From Sclerodactyla briareus (taxonomy: Eukaryota > Echinodermata > Holothuroidea > Dendrochirotida > Sclerodactylidae), in the NCBI GenBank assembly GCA_026419785.1, contig JAODTK010005784.1, positions 124,001 through 188,000 on the forward strand: 64,000 nucleotides of DNA, in the 5' to 3' direction. Positions 23,853-36,884 of this stretch are shown piece after piece (within the stretch, counting starts at the first letter, position 1; each line of letters starts with the position of its first letter). Position numbers and translations under genes: made by a program. A model generated the notes under the pieces. That model saw only the letters and a list, made by a program, of their open reading frames with translations. It did no database searches and was not told the DNA's origin.

Positions 23853-23938
23853 AATGACTGTTCACTAGTAGACAGCGCTCAGCACGCCCACATTGTGCAG
23901 AGAGAGAGACACCCAAACGCCAAGGCCCAACCTCCATC
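23853..23938 (-). CDS. possible exon with strong splice sites
   Basis: Minus strand: an excellent acceptor (TTTTCCCTTATCTACTCAG), 86 bases, then CATT|GTAAGTG, a perfect donor. One frame is open throughout (it includes EVGPWRLGVSLSAQCG). A second frame starts DGGWALAFGCLSLCTMWAC and then meets TGA; a DGGW start followed by a hydrophobic run recalls the first membrane segment of monocarboxylate-transporter-like proteins, but the stop and the lack of neighbouring exons make that only a suggestion. A donor-flanked segment at 23697-23767 could be the next exon, but its acceptor is weak. Confidence 0.25.
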
Positions 23939-25374
23939 CTGAGTAGATAAGGGAAAAGATAAAAAGAATCTTAAATTTGCAAAGGAGTGCTCTATGCTGC
24001 ATGGTGACGTTGCAATTAATAAGGATCTGGGGTACAAACTGTGTGCCCAATCGTCATCAACAGACAACATTTATAGAACATATTTTTTCCCAATGTCAGT
24101 GCTGCAACTGACATGGGACATCTGACCTAGAACCAACAGTGCAGCATCATGTCCTGTTAAAACATCACCTGCAAAACCCAAAATAGGGATGCTGTGAAAA
24201 AGAGGCATAGCAGCATGGACCCCTGATCCTCAAATCTTCCCCTCCCTCAATGAGTTTTTGGGATGTGGAATATGCCTGAGGCATCACCATATGGCAAAAA
24301 AATTATTACTTTGAATGGAAGACAGCTTCTCCATGAGAAGACACTATAAAATACACACTGTTAGGGTGAGTGGTAGAATGTTTAGGCCTGGGGCCCTAAT
24401 TGCCCCCTACTATGGCAAAGTTGGCATACATCAGGATAGTGGGTCGTTTGTTCACTGATGGGCCCCCAAGCTCGAGGAGTAATGCCACAAGGTGTACCAT
24501 TATGTTCCAGCAAACCAATTGGACAATTTTGTGAAGGTAGTTAGCCGTTGGAGTTTGGGGGGCACGTCTAAATTTTTGCAATGGGTAGCAAAATTGTTAT
24601 GACGCAGTGTAAGATCGGCCTGGTGGCATGTATAGAGTTTATGTTAGAAGGTCTGACAAGTGTGATAAAAAAAAAAACTATGCATTTTAGGTCATAGGAA
24701 CGGAGGTCTGCCTACAGCACTTTTGCTGGGATTCTGCCCTGCAAAGGAGCTACCGTATAATCATGAGTACTTTTCGTATTTGTAATATAGGACTGGAGTA
24801 TTATGGTTATTTGTTCCTATTCTGAATAATTGGGAATTGGTGGCCCTGTCATGAACGCAACGGCCCGGTGCTGGACCCGGGTTATACATTCTCCGGAGCA
24901 TTACGGGTTATAGTGTTAGGTTTTGTGTTTTTGTTTTTATGAGTCGGCCATGATAGCACGAGCCAAGAGCCGATTATGCCTCGTTAAACGTACTTGTTCA
25001 TAGTTGTCGCCATGTGTTTTATCGTAGTTGTGTGTTACTAAATTATTTGTATGTGGGTGACAGGTTGTGGTCCATTGTTACAGTTAGCGGAGATGTGTTT
25101 TATAGATTCACTTGTAGCTTTGTCCTCGAAAATCCCGCCGACGCGTGGCTGAGTAGACCCAAGTATATTTGTTCAGACCAGTTTGGTTATGGCACTTGTT
25201 TCATTCCAGTTGCTTTGTGACTGGAGATGAGGGCTGTGGCGTAGACATGGTGGCGTAGACATGGTGGAGTAGACGTGTTATATGTGACAGCTGGTGTCAT
25301 GTTTAGTGGCGGTTAGTTTGTAATCTCGAATCTCAATCAAACTCTTTATGTAATGCCTGATTCCAACAAACTGT

Positions 25375-25442
25375 TCTGTGTGTGGTGTGTGTGTGTATGT
25401 GTGTGTGTGTATGTGCTGGGTGTGTGTGTGTGTGCTATGTGT
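25375..25442 (+). repeat. (TG)n microsatellite
   Basis: Interrupted TG dinucleotide run of about 65 bases with GTATGT and GCTGGG interruptions. Confidence 0.9.
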
Positions 25443-27794
25443 GCCAGTTGCTGGGTGTAGTTGCCGAATATCTTTTGGGTGAAACAGGGGTGATGAAAAC
25501 AGACTGTACATCTATGGAGTCAGAATATCCATCACTAATGGGTAACTTCCTCAATTGCAATTATCTCTACAGGTGGTCAGGATCATCTCAACAAAGTCTC
25601 GATTATACCCAGAAGCCGTCTGCTACAGTATAACCTCATACCAAATGTGAGGTGTATTCCACTGGGTTACCACTAATGAAGAAACCTCAGCAATTTTTTT
25701 TCGTTCTGTCAAGGGGTTCGGGGTATCTACAGTCGGAGGAGGCCTCCACCAGATTTGTCCCCAGTACCAGTGATTGCCAGGACGGCAGACCAGGAGCCTC
25801 CGGAATAAGCTCACCAGGAGCCACCCTCACCCCTGCAAGGCAGTGAAACAATACCCTAGTATTCAGAAGTGTGAGTTGTCGCTGTAGGGTGTGCGATAAT
25901 ATGGTAACGGTGGATGGAATCGTTGTCTCCCCCGTCATTGTTCACTGAAACCCGGCCATCAAATGTAACAGTGCCAACGTGGTTTATTTGTTATTATGCA
26001 CCCTCTGTCCCAATGCAATATGTTGGACAAACTTCCCTTCTCGTCCCCAGTTCAATAAAATACCCAGAAACGCAGTATTCGTAATAAGAAACACGGATTA
26101 CCCATGCCTGGTCACTTAATCCCTGGCCACAATCTTAGCTGTATAAAGTTGCTATCTACACGCTAGTCACGGACCCTGAACAAGGAAGGTTTTGCTCAGT
26201 GAGTCAAAACTGATTCCAACCTGGGGTATAATGGACCACGGTTATGAATAGAGATAGGGGTTTTTAGTGAATGTCTAGTCTATAGGGGGAAATGAGTGCT
26301 TGGTCATTACTGCACCGTCAGTACCTGACGGGGACAGGGTGTCCGTCAAATTGACACAATTCAATATTCTGTTGGGATTAACGGCATTATTGTTGTTGCC
26401 CTTTTGTCTTGTCTATGAATACAATATTGACAGTAATAGACCCCCCCGATCATTCAATGTGTCCATAGGCAAGGCACATTTATTAACTGTTACTTATCTA
26501 GATGCTATTGGTTGTCAACTGTGGGGCACTAGAATACTAAAGCAACAGGCATGCCATCCTACAGTAGCACCTAGATGCCGGACTGTGAAGACAGTGTGGA
26601 GCCATTAGTTATGATAAAACAGTTATCGCAACAGTAGTGTATGGTCATGTAAAATGGACAATGTGGGTACTTAATTTTAAGAAGATCAACTCAAGTTGTC
26701 CGCAGCTCCCTCTAGTTTGAGCTTATTAATCAGCTTTTTCTCACGCTTTTTGCAAGCCTACACTACGTTCCTGCCCGAAGCATCCGTTGTCTATTGACTC
26801 GATCCATGCGACCAAAAATAGTACCGCAAATAGATGTGCATAGGTACTATTAAGACACGCTATCTAAAGGACTCAAGTCCCGGACGTGAACTCGGCATTA
26901 TTGAACAGGTTGGGTTTCAGCCCGAGGGTTGGTATATCAGAGTATCTATTTTGTACCTTCATGTGGGCAACAATAACTCCAGGGTGAATGATTCTAGGTT
27001 CAAGGTGTCATTTCTGTACATAGTCTCTTTGTCGTGAGGATCTTTCCCTGGAACGGAAAGGAGAAGAGAACTCTTCTGTGGACTGTAAGAGGGAATCAAT
27101 GGCAAATATATAGTAACTAGACACATTGCTTCAAATGACCTTCTTCATAACTCATGCAGCAGACACCCAGCCCACACCCTTCTGAGTCCTAACGATAACC
27201 TAGCACACGATTGACCTTTGAAGATACAATAAATCGCGGAGCTCATTCTTGGTTGGTATACCGCAGGTAGTAAGTTTCGCTCCATCATTTACTATATGAC
27301 CTCGCAGACATTTGTGCCCTGACTAACAAAATGGAAAGAGCAAATCAATAGGACTTCTTATTTGTGAGAATCCAAAAATTTTAGAATTTTGGCAACTTTG
27401 TGACAGGAGGGAAAACAATAACACACTTTTTAATCATTGCATCATAAACAAGTGTGGCGGAGAATCCAATAACACCACAAATTTGAAATGCACTCCAAGT
27501 TCCTGTCCCTGTAATTTCGGGCTAGGTTACTGCCTAGTGATCCTTGAGGAATGTTCCACCAGTACAGGACTAAAGACCAAGAAACAAGATCGAAATTGAG
27601 TAGAGTGGATAAACCAGTTGCCAATGATGAATCTATATGAAGTAGTAAGGGTTTTCTTGCCTCGAAAATCGGAGTCTCCACGGGGTGGAGAAATGGTGGT
27701 CTGGGGAGCACGACTTGAAAACAATGTACCTAGTGCTCCCTTTGGTTTTGCGTTTGTTCGCCTGTTTTCCTTTTAGTCTGTTTGTCACATATCT

Positions 27795-27900
27795 TTTGCT
27801 CCGTCATCACTGTCTTATGTTCTCGGTCACTGTCTCTGTTCCATTGTCACCATCTCTTGTCCGTCGTCACTGTCTTTGTTCTGTCGTTCAATGTTTTTGT
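27795..27900 (+). repeat. 20-bp minisatellite, about five copies
   Basis: Units of the form TCCGTCGTCACTGTCTTTGT repeat with base changes and small gaps. The 117-codon open frame across this stretch (27685-28038) is hydrophobic and low-complexity and is treated as non-coding. Confidence 0.65.
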
Positions 27901-30798
27901 TTGTTGTACTTACACAGCGCAATAAGTCTCTTCATTGAGGATTACCAGTGCTTAAAATTTTCATCGTATTATCTCGTCAGTCCCAAAGGGCGGATGGGAG
28001 ATATTGACTCAGTGTTGCCATTTCACCTATATTTATGATTGCTGGTGTAATTTTGTTTACGGGCAATGGTTGCTTAGTAATCATAGTGGGTGGTTAGAAA
28101 CTATCCACTGAGGGTACCCATTGGTGGGGTGGTACCCATGGGTGCCAGTTGATCCAGCATAAATGCACTCGCAAAAGTGTCGTTTGTGTGTTTGCGTGTG
28201 GGTGGTTCGGAAGGTCCGTCAGATTTTTTATGGTTTTTCGCAAATATCTCAATTTTGGACTGGCTGAACAAAGTCAAATTTCGCACACACTTGGATAGTC
28301 ACAAAACACATCTGTGTTCTCAGAATTAGGTGGAAACTATCAGAAATTTTGAAAATTTAGAGGCAACAACCGTTTGGGGGCAATTCTCATTTTTAACATT
28401 TTCAATATTTTTTTAAAAGTATCACTGATTTCGAGGCTGAATGATTTCAGTCTTTGTAGCAATGTAAAAAAGGCACAAAATAATTACAACTGGTCCCCAT
28501 GCAATCAGCCGTAAATTACAAAATGTGGGCTGATTGTAGGGGGAAAAAAAAATGGAAATTTTGGACAAAATTTGGGAATTTTCGAAAATCTGATTCTGTT
28601 TTCAGTTCTATTCAGAGATTGAGAGGACTGAATTCTAAATTTTGAACAAGGTACAGGGTATAAAACAAAGGGATTCCCAGCAATTATGCTGTAAATTTAC
28701 TGCAATTTCTATGAATTATGAAAATAGTTTTTGGGGAAAACAGTGGTTTCCAGTCTTATTTTGATAAATTTGCTCGTTGTAGATCGCGAAAGGATCAGGT
28801 AGAAACAACTGATTGTTCCACATTTGCCGATGAGATCCTGCAAACTCTGGGGATGCCCTCTGTTATTATTTTCATTACCTGGCTTTCACGGGGGGCCACT
28901 TCTCAAAAAGGACAGAGCTTCAGCCTTGAAGTCCAAATTCCTGGCATGGCTCCGGGGGGAATGTGAATTGAAGCGCCTACCATTCTCACTGTCACAGAGG
29001 TGTGAAAAAGAATACGTCAGAGTTTACATGAAAGCTGTGTATTTTGTCGTGTCGGTCTTCTGAGGATGGATGACATGCCAACTCGTCCCAAGCTTTCTGC
29101 AAGAAAAATTGCAGTTATGACAGATACTAGTTAGAGCAAACAGTATGCTCTGTCAGCTCACATTAGTGCTAGTTACATATGGGTTTCTTTGCCAAGTTTC
29201 TCCACTGAGGATCCTCCTATAGTCAGGAAAAGGGTGATGCGCAAAAGTGTGTGAAGTAGTTTAAAATTTTCTCGATTTTCTTGAGAGCTTATAGGAAGAT
29301 CATCCGATGCTGAGAGGCAAGCCGTTGCCCGCTTCAGCAGTTTAGGAGACTCAGCTACCATAGCTTGCGTTTGTTTCCCCATAAAAAAATAAAGGGACTA
29401 CGTCTAATCTACGGTAATACAAACTTATTACAAAGAGAGTCACTTATTGTGTAACAAGAAAGCATCACACTGGACGCACACCCACAGCACCACATGCAAC
29501 ATGTATTGTCGCCTCAGCAAGGAATCAGAAGGAAACCTTGCCTTCTGCCTAAATGGGATATGAGCTACAATGGCGATTTCAGGATAAGTATACCAATGGA
29601 CAGCGAGGTGGCTACTTCAGGCCAATGGAAAATCACTCAGTTAGGATCACAAATAAATGTCATGAGGAAAGGTCCCCTGGGAGGCTAGGACAGAAGACTT
29701 ACTTCAGGATTGAATCAGTATTGCAGGCAGGCCAGTATATGGGGTCTTTCTCTTTCAGCAGTGTTCAGCCTCACATCTCCTGTGGAGACAACCTATCGAG
29801 GAGATTAAATTTTATCTTTGAGTCTGAAGAAAATACATCAACTATATGTATCACTCATCGAAATGGAGATTCTACAATGAGGACCAATGATTATGGCAAA
29901 GTTGTCCATTCCAAACTAGCCTAGATAGAAGAGGAAATATTGAGACCCCACATCCCAATTGGTGCTGGTCCTAGATGATTCTTCAATTCAGTTTTGGGAA
30001 ATTTAAGGAATACGTGACATAACAGGGGGAAGGCAGGAAAAGGCCACCCATAGACTCTACATGGAAAATTCTGTATTTTTGTTATACCTTGGCTAAGGGA
30101 CATTGAAATAGGTATTCACAATAGGAATGAATGAAGAGATTCTTTGAAATCTCTCTTCTGATCCCAATTTGAGCTCGTTAGTTCGAAAGTCTCAAAAGTA
30201 CATATTTTAAATTTACATGAGTTGACATCGTTACAGAGATGCTCATTAATGAAACAAACAACACATAAACACATGCAATATATAATCATAGTGCCTTCAC
30301 AGTTCAATTAGTAATGTTCTCTCTTTCTCCTGATCATTTGTATTGGGGCAGAATAGAGGCAGAATGGTATCAGTGATGCTTGGCAAGAAATCAGTTCTGC
30401 GTCAAATCCTGGCAGTAACTGGACGTTTTCCCTGGGGGCTTGTACTCGCCGTTGCGTGGGGCAAAGCCTGGTTTCAACTTGTGGTTCTGCTGTACTCCAT
30501 GGACTTTCTGGGGTTTACTTGGGTTTGTTACTTTTTCAGTTGGCTATGGGTTAGCACGTGACTTAATTTCTTGCTCCTCTGGTGCAAGAAAGTGTCAGTC
30601 ATACACGTCGTTGATCTTCTTCAGATGGTATGTAAAATGGCAGTCCCGGGAGACAGGTGGGATGTTACACCCCTACTTCGATATCATCAGAGCACTAATC
30701 AGAATAGATTGAGTAATTGATGTTGCTCATCCCGAAACTATATCAGGCCCCCCAAGCCCGGGTTCTTTGATGAAACCTTTATACTTACTAGATCCCAA

Positions 30799-32150
30799 TG
30801 GTGGCTGTAGCTCAAACTGCACAAATTCACCAAGAACAAATGTACAATTATGTGTAAATGTGCAAGAGCACTGAGCCAGAGACATTTTCAGCATGGCCTA
30901 TTGTGCCCTGTAACAACCTTAACCTTGATTCGGCAGATGGCCCCAGATTATAGCGGTCGCCAATGATCGCAGACTAAGATTGTGAATCAGCTTGGTGCAA
31001 CATCATCGAATCCATGACCGATTGAGAGAAAAAAGGCTATTTCACACAGTGGCCTATTCAATGAATTTGACCTTGACCTTCACAGGTCGAAGATTCCCAA
31101 AGGTGATGAACATTGGTTTCAAGTTTGGGGGGGGCCACATCCATCAGCGATTACTGATTTTGCTTCTTCTTCTATCAGATGTTACTTCCTTAATCAACGC
31201 ACTATATGATGTTGGCCAAGTCCAAAATCTTGAAAACAATCTTGGAGGAGCATCTCCAGAGAACCATTATGACATAGTTTCAACAAAATCTAATGTACTT
31301 TTGTCAGAAATCAATTTTTTAAAATTTTCACATATAGCCTATAATTTCCCCTTCAAATAAAGCTTTACCTTGTGACATTCACGGGTCAACGATGTCTCAA
31401 TGAGGCAAATGGGTCCGAGTTTGCCAGGTTGGTCACAATACAACATCCATCGAAAAATCAACTATGGGGGGGTCCTAATTGCTTTCTTTTCAACAGATGT
31501 TCCTGTTTTTCAACTGTTTTTAACGCTCAAAAGTAACAACATTGCTGAGACTGAAGCATTATGGAACCCCCAAACAGTCATTCTTTTGAGATTGATGTTT
31601 TAGCAACTTCAACCCAATTTCAATGACCTTCATCAGACCGTCATATGACTGAACATCACGCTGACCTGTAATTGAAATTTGTTGAGCCACCTTTTGCATG
31701 AATTTCACATTGGGCTAGAAGTTCGCAAACACACCCCTAGGACTACTGCCATTAAACTGAAAATACATGTACTTTAAAGAATCAATTGAATCTTGTGAGA
31801 TGCATTTCAAGTACCTTGCCTGAAATTTCATGAAAAGGCCCTGGCCCAAGAGGACCTTAGAACCAAAATCCCTGAACATTGAAGGTCGGGCTGTTAAACA
31901 TCATTACGAACGAAATGTCACACTGTGCACCAAAATCTGTAGGAGGAGATACATCTGAAATTTTACATATAGTGACTATATTTGCCCCCTTAATGGCCTT
32001 TGACCTTTGACCTTCACAAAGTCAAAGTTTGTCCCATGGGTCAATGACCATTGATGTCCAGTTGGTTGACATCCATCGCAGAATTGATGTTTGAGAGCAA
32101 AAGGGCAATTGTTAACACACTGGAAGATAACAGATAGAGATAGCTAACTC
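30799..32150 (+). mobile_element. inverted-end repeat family, copy B
   Basis: Starts with ATGGTGGCTGTAGCTCAAAC, shared with copies at 38477 and 40772. The interior has repeated GACCTTGACCTTCAC-type blocks, each followed by a CATCCATCG block (31066-31160, 31370-31460, 32000-32080). The last ~400 bases (31750-32150) align block by block with 44040-44430 (GCATTTCAAGTAC, GCACTGTGCACCAAAATC, ACATCCATCGCAGAA, GTTAACACACTGGA). The right end is eroded: only GATAGCTAACTCAG remains of the inverted terminus. Confidence 0.55.
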
Positions 32151-32725
32151 AGTTTCCTTGAGGAGTGATAGTGATAGATGGATCATATGTGTTGAGAAGG
32201 TTCGCGGCCAAAAAAACACAGCAAATTATGTCGCTCTGATGAAGGAATTGCATGACAGTGGAATCTATTTTACCCAGTCAGAAATGGCATTCGTGAATGA
32301 GTTCCCTTATAAACTAGCCCCAGCAAACAAAAGATCACTCGCCTACACTAGATTGATGCTGTTATGTAGAATACAGAGATGAACCAAACATCATGCTTCT
32401 GTAACTTGATTAGTCTAAGTGAAAGACAAATCAATTTTTTTGGCAACCGTCGCCCTTACTTCTAGCCTAGGAGGAAAAATGTCCCCCCAACTATACTGGA
32501 AGAGGCTAGTACTTTCCACATCCAGGTTGAGCTTACCTAGATTTCTTCGCCCCTGCATTAGAATGTAAAGTTTGAGTAACACTGTTACAAATACAAATTG
32601 AGCTGTCCTTCAATGCAGCTCGCACGGGTACATTTCTCCTTTTCACATAGTTACAAGCATTGGGTTGCCATTGCCTGTCCAGGTAATGTAATAGCTCCAT
32701 GGTTACCAATGGATCTATATCGTAC

Positions 32726-32836
32726 CTCTGCATGAAGGCATCTTTCCACAGGTACAGCGTGGGTGGTGTACACAGGTCTGGCCACCAGGATGAGGGAACT
32801 TGAATCTCTCATAGAGGGCCTGGCTGCCATAGCAAG
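32726..32836 (-). CDS. possible Cys-rich exon of unknown gene
   Basis: Minus strand: a poly-T tract and TTTGGCAG acceptor, 111 bases, then GCAGAG|GTACGA donor. The frame is open (entry and exit phase 1) and includes YGSQALYERFKFPHPGG followed by five cysteines in TCVHHPRCTCGKMPSC. An alternative acceptor 13 bases in (TATGGCAG) is possible. No partner exon of matching phase was confirmed, and the family was not recognised. Confidence 0.4.
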
Positions 32837-32839
32837 CTG

Positions 32840-34685
32840 CCAAAAAAAAAAAAAGGAAGGAAAATATCAACGCATCAATCAGATTTGTGTAAGGGGAATA
32901 ATTCGGATTAATTAGAAAATAGAACCTGCATGATTGATTTTCCTTTGCATCAATTTGCAGCCCCCAATGGGTTTTGCTTTTTTGCATGGGGAAATTTTGC
33001 CCTTCTCTATTATTATTCTTCTTCAATATAGAGCTGCATATTTTAATGTTCATGGTTACGTTGAATTATATATTGAGAACACAGTGCCTTGAAATGTTTG
33101 TATACCTCTTCTCGCAGTAAAAGATTATTTATACACAGCAACTCCAGACTTGCTGTGCGGAACAATCAAATTTTATACTCTGCGAGAGATATGGTATTGT
33201 CAGATAAGAGGTCGATGGGGTGGCCCGTGTGGGATGATTGTAGCATTCGCTAGAATATGGTATACTGTATTAGGCATATAGAGGGGTTAGGGTGGTTGCA
33301 ACCAATGTGTAACTATGAGATTGGGATTGAGGTTGAGGAGAGAAGTAGAACTCCAATTGAACCACAGGTGAATGATATGACTCTTGGACACGGAGAAAAA
33401 AAAAATCACCAATTATCACCAGGATGAGGCGAAGCAATGAGATGGAGTTTCTTGCCAAAGAACACAGTGGGAAATTAGGCTGACTGAGCAAAATTCTATA
33501 ATCTATATCTTCCATTTACATCAATTCTAACATTGAGCCTAGTTAATGTTATAATCATTTTCACATACTATTGGGCATGTTTGCCATGCATTTTTTAACT
33601 AGATAAACGAGGCGATCGCCAAAAAGTATCTCGGTTGGTTGCGCTATCAGAGGTGTTTTATTATTCACTACACAAACACCAACTAGTTCATGCGGGGACC
33701 ATGTCATGTCAACGACATCACATATTTAAACATATAACACCATCAAATTAAAACACTGAACAATAAGTGTGACTATTAATTACAAAAGTCTCGTATTGCT
33801 TTTTCTTCTTCTCAGTTTTTATTCTAACAGAAGCTCATATATGGAATTCAATCGAATTCATGAAGACATCAAAACATCAGATTCAGAAAATGGTAACGGA
33901 CCATACCTAATGAGATTTGGCGAAATTCTCACCAGTGGCCTATTTGAATATATTATGGCCCAATTAGGCACATCAACGACCTCTATTGACCCCCGCTGTA
34001 CCTTCACAATGATCAGGATCAAAGGTGGATCACATCTACCAAATTTGCGAACTTTCAAAAAATTGCATAAAAATTGCAAAATAGACACATAAAATCACCT
34101 CCAAGGACCCCGACTTCACTTTTAAATTTCTTGGGATCCACGGTAGAACCACATTCACATTCAAGTTTCGTGAAAATCCGACAACTTTGAAATTGAAAAA
34201 TTCGCATATGCAAATTAGACCACTTAACTTGGGCATATTTTTAGGCTGAAAATCTAATCAGTTCAATCTGCCTGTCATCCAGGTCCTACATGCCAACCGA
34301 CATACTGTAGCACTACGGGATCTCTCGAATCCTGCACGAGCTAAACAATAATTACATGAAATAAGCTAATTACCCAACTTAATTAATGACTTGCTGGCCA
34401 AAAATTCTAATCAGATCGTGCTACACCATACGCCGGTGTACACACGAATTTCGTATAATGACGGCCTCACGGTTTGTGAGAATCCTGCTAAAGAGAAAGT
34501 TGACATACACACCACACACACACACGCATACACACATACACACGCCGCAGTGACCACTAAGTCTCTTCCTGAATTTCATTCAGGGCGAGACAACAAAGCT
34601 CTGCCATCTGAATTTCACCACCTACAGTAACATTGTACCCGTACATCATGATATACAATATTTGCAATGAATCTAGCCAACTTGG
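32840..34685. other. unassigned DNA
   Basis: No supported gene. A CA microsatellite with interruptions lies at 34508-34547 and resembles the CA-rich right ends of the ~310-bp arrays, but the flanking sequence does not match them. Confidence 0.4.
34508..34547 (+). repeat. (CA)n microsatellite
   Basis: Interrupted ACACAC run of about 40 bases. Confidence 0.85.
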
Positions 34686-34689
34686 GCTG

Positions 34690-36412
34690 TCGCATTGACA
34701 TTAGATCACACCACTGCTAAACGCTTGCTGGTTCCTAATTTGCAATGTTCCCGGAGTTGCACTGATTCTATATCAGGCAAACCGACTGCTAAGTTTGCTT
34801 GGTTCCGGATTGTGTCCAATGTTTTTTACAATGTGCAACTGATCTATCTCATCAGAACCCCGCTAATGTTTGCTTGTTCCTGATTGTGTCAACGTACATA
34901 GTGCACTGATCTATATCGCAAACCACTGCTAACTTTGCTTGGTCCTGATTTTGTCAATTTTACAGAGTAGTGCCAACTGATCTATATCAGCAGAACCACT
35001 GCTAATGTTTGCTTGTTCTGATTGTGGTCAATGTTTACGTAGTGCAACTGATCTATATCATCAGAACCACTGCTAACGTTGGCTTGGTTTCCTGCTTTTG
35101 TCAATGTTCACAGCAGTGCACTGATCTCTATCAGCAGAACCACTGCTAAAGTTGCTTGGTTCCTGTCATTTCAATGTTCACAGTAGTGAACTGATCTATA
35201 TCAGCAGAACCACTGCTAATGTTTGCTTGAGTCCCTGACAGTGCCAATGTTCACAGTATGTGCACTGTAATCTATTATCAAGCAGACCCACTGCTTACGT
35301 TTGTTAGTCTGAGTGGGCGAGTTTATAGTAGTGCACTGAGCTATATCGCAGAACCACTGCTATGTTTGCTTTGGTGCCTGATTGTGTCAATGTTCCTGTA
35401 GGCACTGATCTATTCAGCCAGAACCAGCATGACATTTGCTTGGTTCCTGATTGTAGTACAATGTGTACCGTAGCTGCATTGATCTATATCAGCAGAACCA
35501 CTGCTAATGTTTGCTTGGTTCCTGATTGTGTCATTGTGACCAGTAGTGCATTGATCTATATCAGCAGAAACACTGCTAACGTTTGCTTGGTTCCGGGTTG
35601 TGTTTAATGTTCACGTAGTGCATGATCTATATCAGCAGAACCACTGCTAACGTTTGCGTGTTTCCTGATTGCGCCAATGTTCACAGTAGTGCACTGATCT
35701 ATACAGCAGAATCACTGCTAACGTTTGCTTGTTCCTGATTTGTTGTCAAAGTTTACAGTAGTGCCCGGTTCTATCTCAGCAGAACCACTGCTAACGTTTG
35801 CTTGGTTCATGATTGTGTCAATGTTTACAGTAGTGCACTGATCTCTATCAGCAGAACCACTGCAACGTTTGCTTGGTTACGATGTGTAATGTTCACTGTA
35901 GAGCACTGATCTATATCAGCAGAACCACTGCTACCATTGTTGGTTCATGATTTGGTTCAATGTTCACAGTAGTTGCCACTGATCTAATCACGCAGAAACC
36001 AATGCTATGTTGCTTGGTTCCTGAAGATTGTGTCAATTTGTTTACAGTAGGCAATGATCTATATCAGAGAACCTGCTAACATTTGATTGGGTTCATGACT
36101 GGTCAATGTTCACAGTAGTGATGATCTATATCAGCAGAACCATGCATAAACGTTGCTTGTTTCTGATTGCGCCAATGTTCACAGTAGGCACTGATCTATA
36201 CCAGCAGAATCACTGTTGCTAACGTTGCTTGGTTCCTGATGTGTCAATGTTTACAATAGTGCACTGATCCATATCAGCAGAACCACTGCTAACGTTTGTT
36301 TGGTTCCTGATTGTGTCAATGTTACAGTATGGTGCACTGAATTTTCTATATCAGCAGAGTGTAACGTGTGCATTGGTTCCTAATTGTTGTCAAAGGTTCA
36401 CAGTAGTGGCTT
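34690..36412 (+). repeat. 72-bp minisatellite, about 24 copies
   Basis: The unit runs TGATCTATATCAGCAGAACC, ACTGCTAACGTTTGCTTGGT, TCCTGATTGTGTCAATGTTC, ACAGTAGTGCAC. Adjacent units at 35480 and 35552 are exactly 72 bp apart. Each unit contains the dyad AGCAG-aacca-CTGCT. Because 72 bp is 24 codons, a frame stays open over three units (35362-35607), but one-base gaps elsewhere break it and no coding context exists. Confidence 0.93.
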
Positions 36413-36884
36413 CCACACCTCCGAAAAAGTGGAAGATGCATTATGCAGGAGGGGCAGGATTCAGAAGGAATACGATACCTGAAGAGAGAACGACAAAAAT
36501 AACAATCTGTGAGACTGCCACCTGATCAAGGCCCGACAGATTTATTGCTAGAGATTGTGGCCGTAAGCTTATATCTCCAGCCAGCTTCATCCATCGATGA
36601 CAGACACAAGGAGCAGTGAGCAGGCCCACAAGGACGAAGCAGTCCGAATAGCCTCACAGGACTTTCTTCCGGTTAATATTGAGTGAAAAAAAATCCTAAC
36701 ACTCAGACTTATAGAAAACAACATCTTTATAAATGTTAAATTCATAATGGAAATGAAAAATTGAATTGAACAATTTTGTAAGAGCATCGACGATTATAAC
36801 AAGAGTGCCAATGATAGGAAAGACTCAAGGGACAAATGGGAGATTGTACCAGCTCATTGTGGCGAAACATAACGTGTGACGAAT

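Larger units (their letters stand above)
23950..30790. other. mostly unassigned DNA with two simple repeats
   Basis: No exon with two supporting splice sites was found. Several open frames of 70-125 codons occur (plus strand 26278-26608 with one hydrophobic stretch, plus 29553-29924, minus 29173-29382) but have no recognisable motifs. A TG microsatellite at 25375-25442 and a 20-bp minisatellite at 27795-27900 lie here. Three near-identical GTAGACATGGTGG-type blocks occur at 25240-25275. Confidence 0.4.

Noticed and set aside
24848..25290. Possible LTR beginning TGTCATGAACGC
   Set aside because: No second copy, primer-binding site or polyprotein was found in the window.
26278..26608. 110-codon plus-strand frame with one hydrophobic segment
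   Set aside because: No ATG near its start, no splice sites and no recognisable family; its length is within chance for this many frames.
27685..28038. 117-codon hydrophobic plus-strand frame
   Set aside because: It is largely the translation of a 20-bp minisatellite.
28718..29063. Two overlapping plus-strand frames of 79-82 codons
   Set aside because: Neither shows a motif or splice support; kept only as something to test with transcripts.
29173..29924. Open frames of 69 codons (minus) and 123 codons (plus)
   Set aside because: They read somewhat like protein, but there is no domain, no conserved motif and no convincing exon borders.
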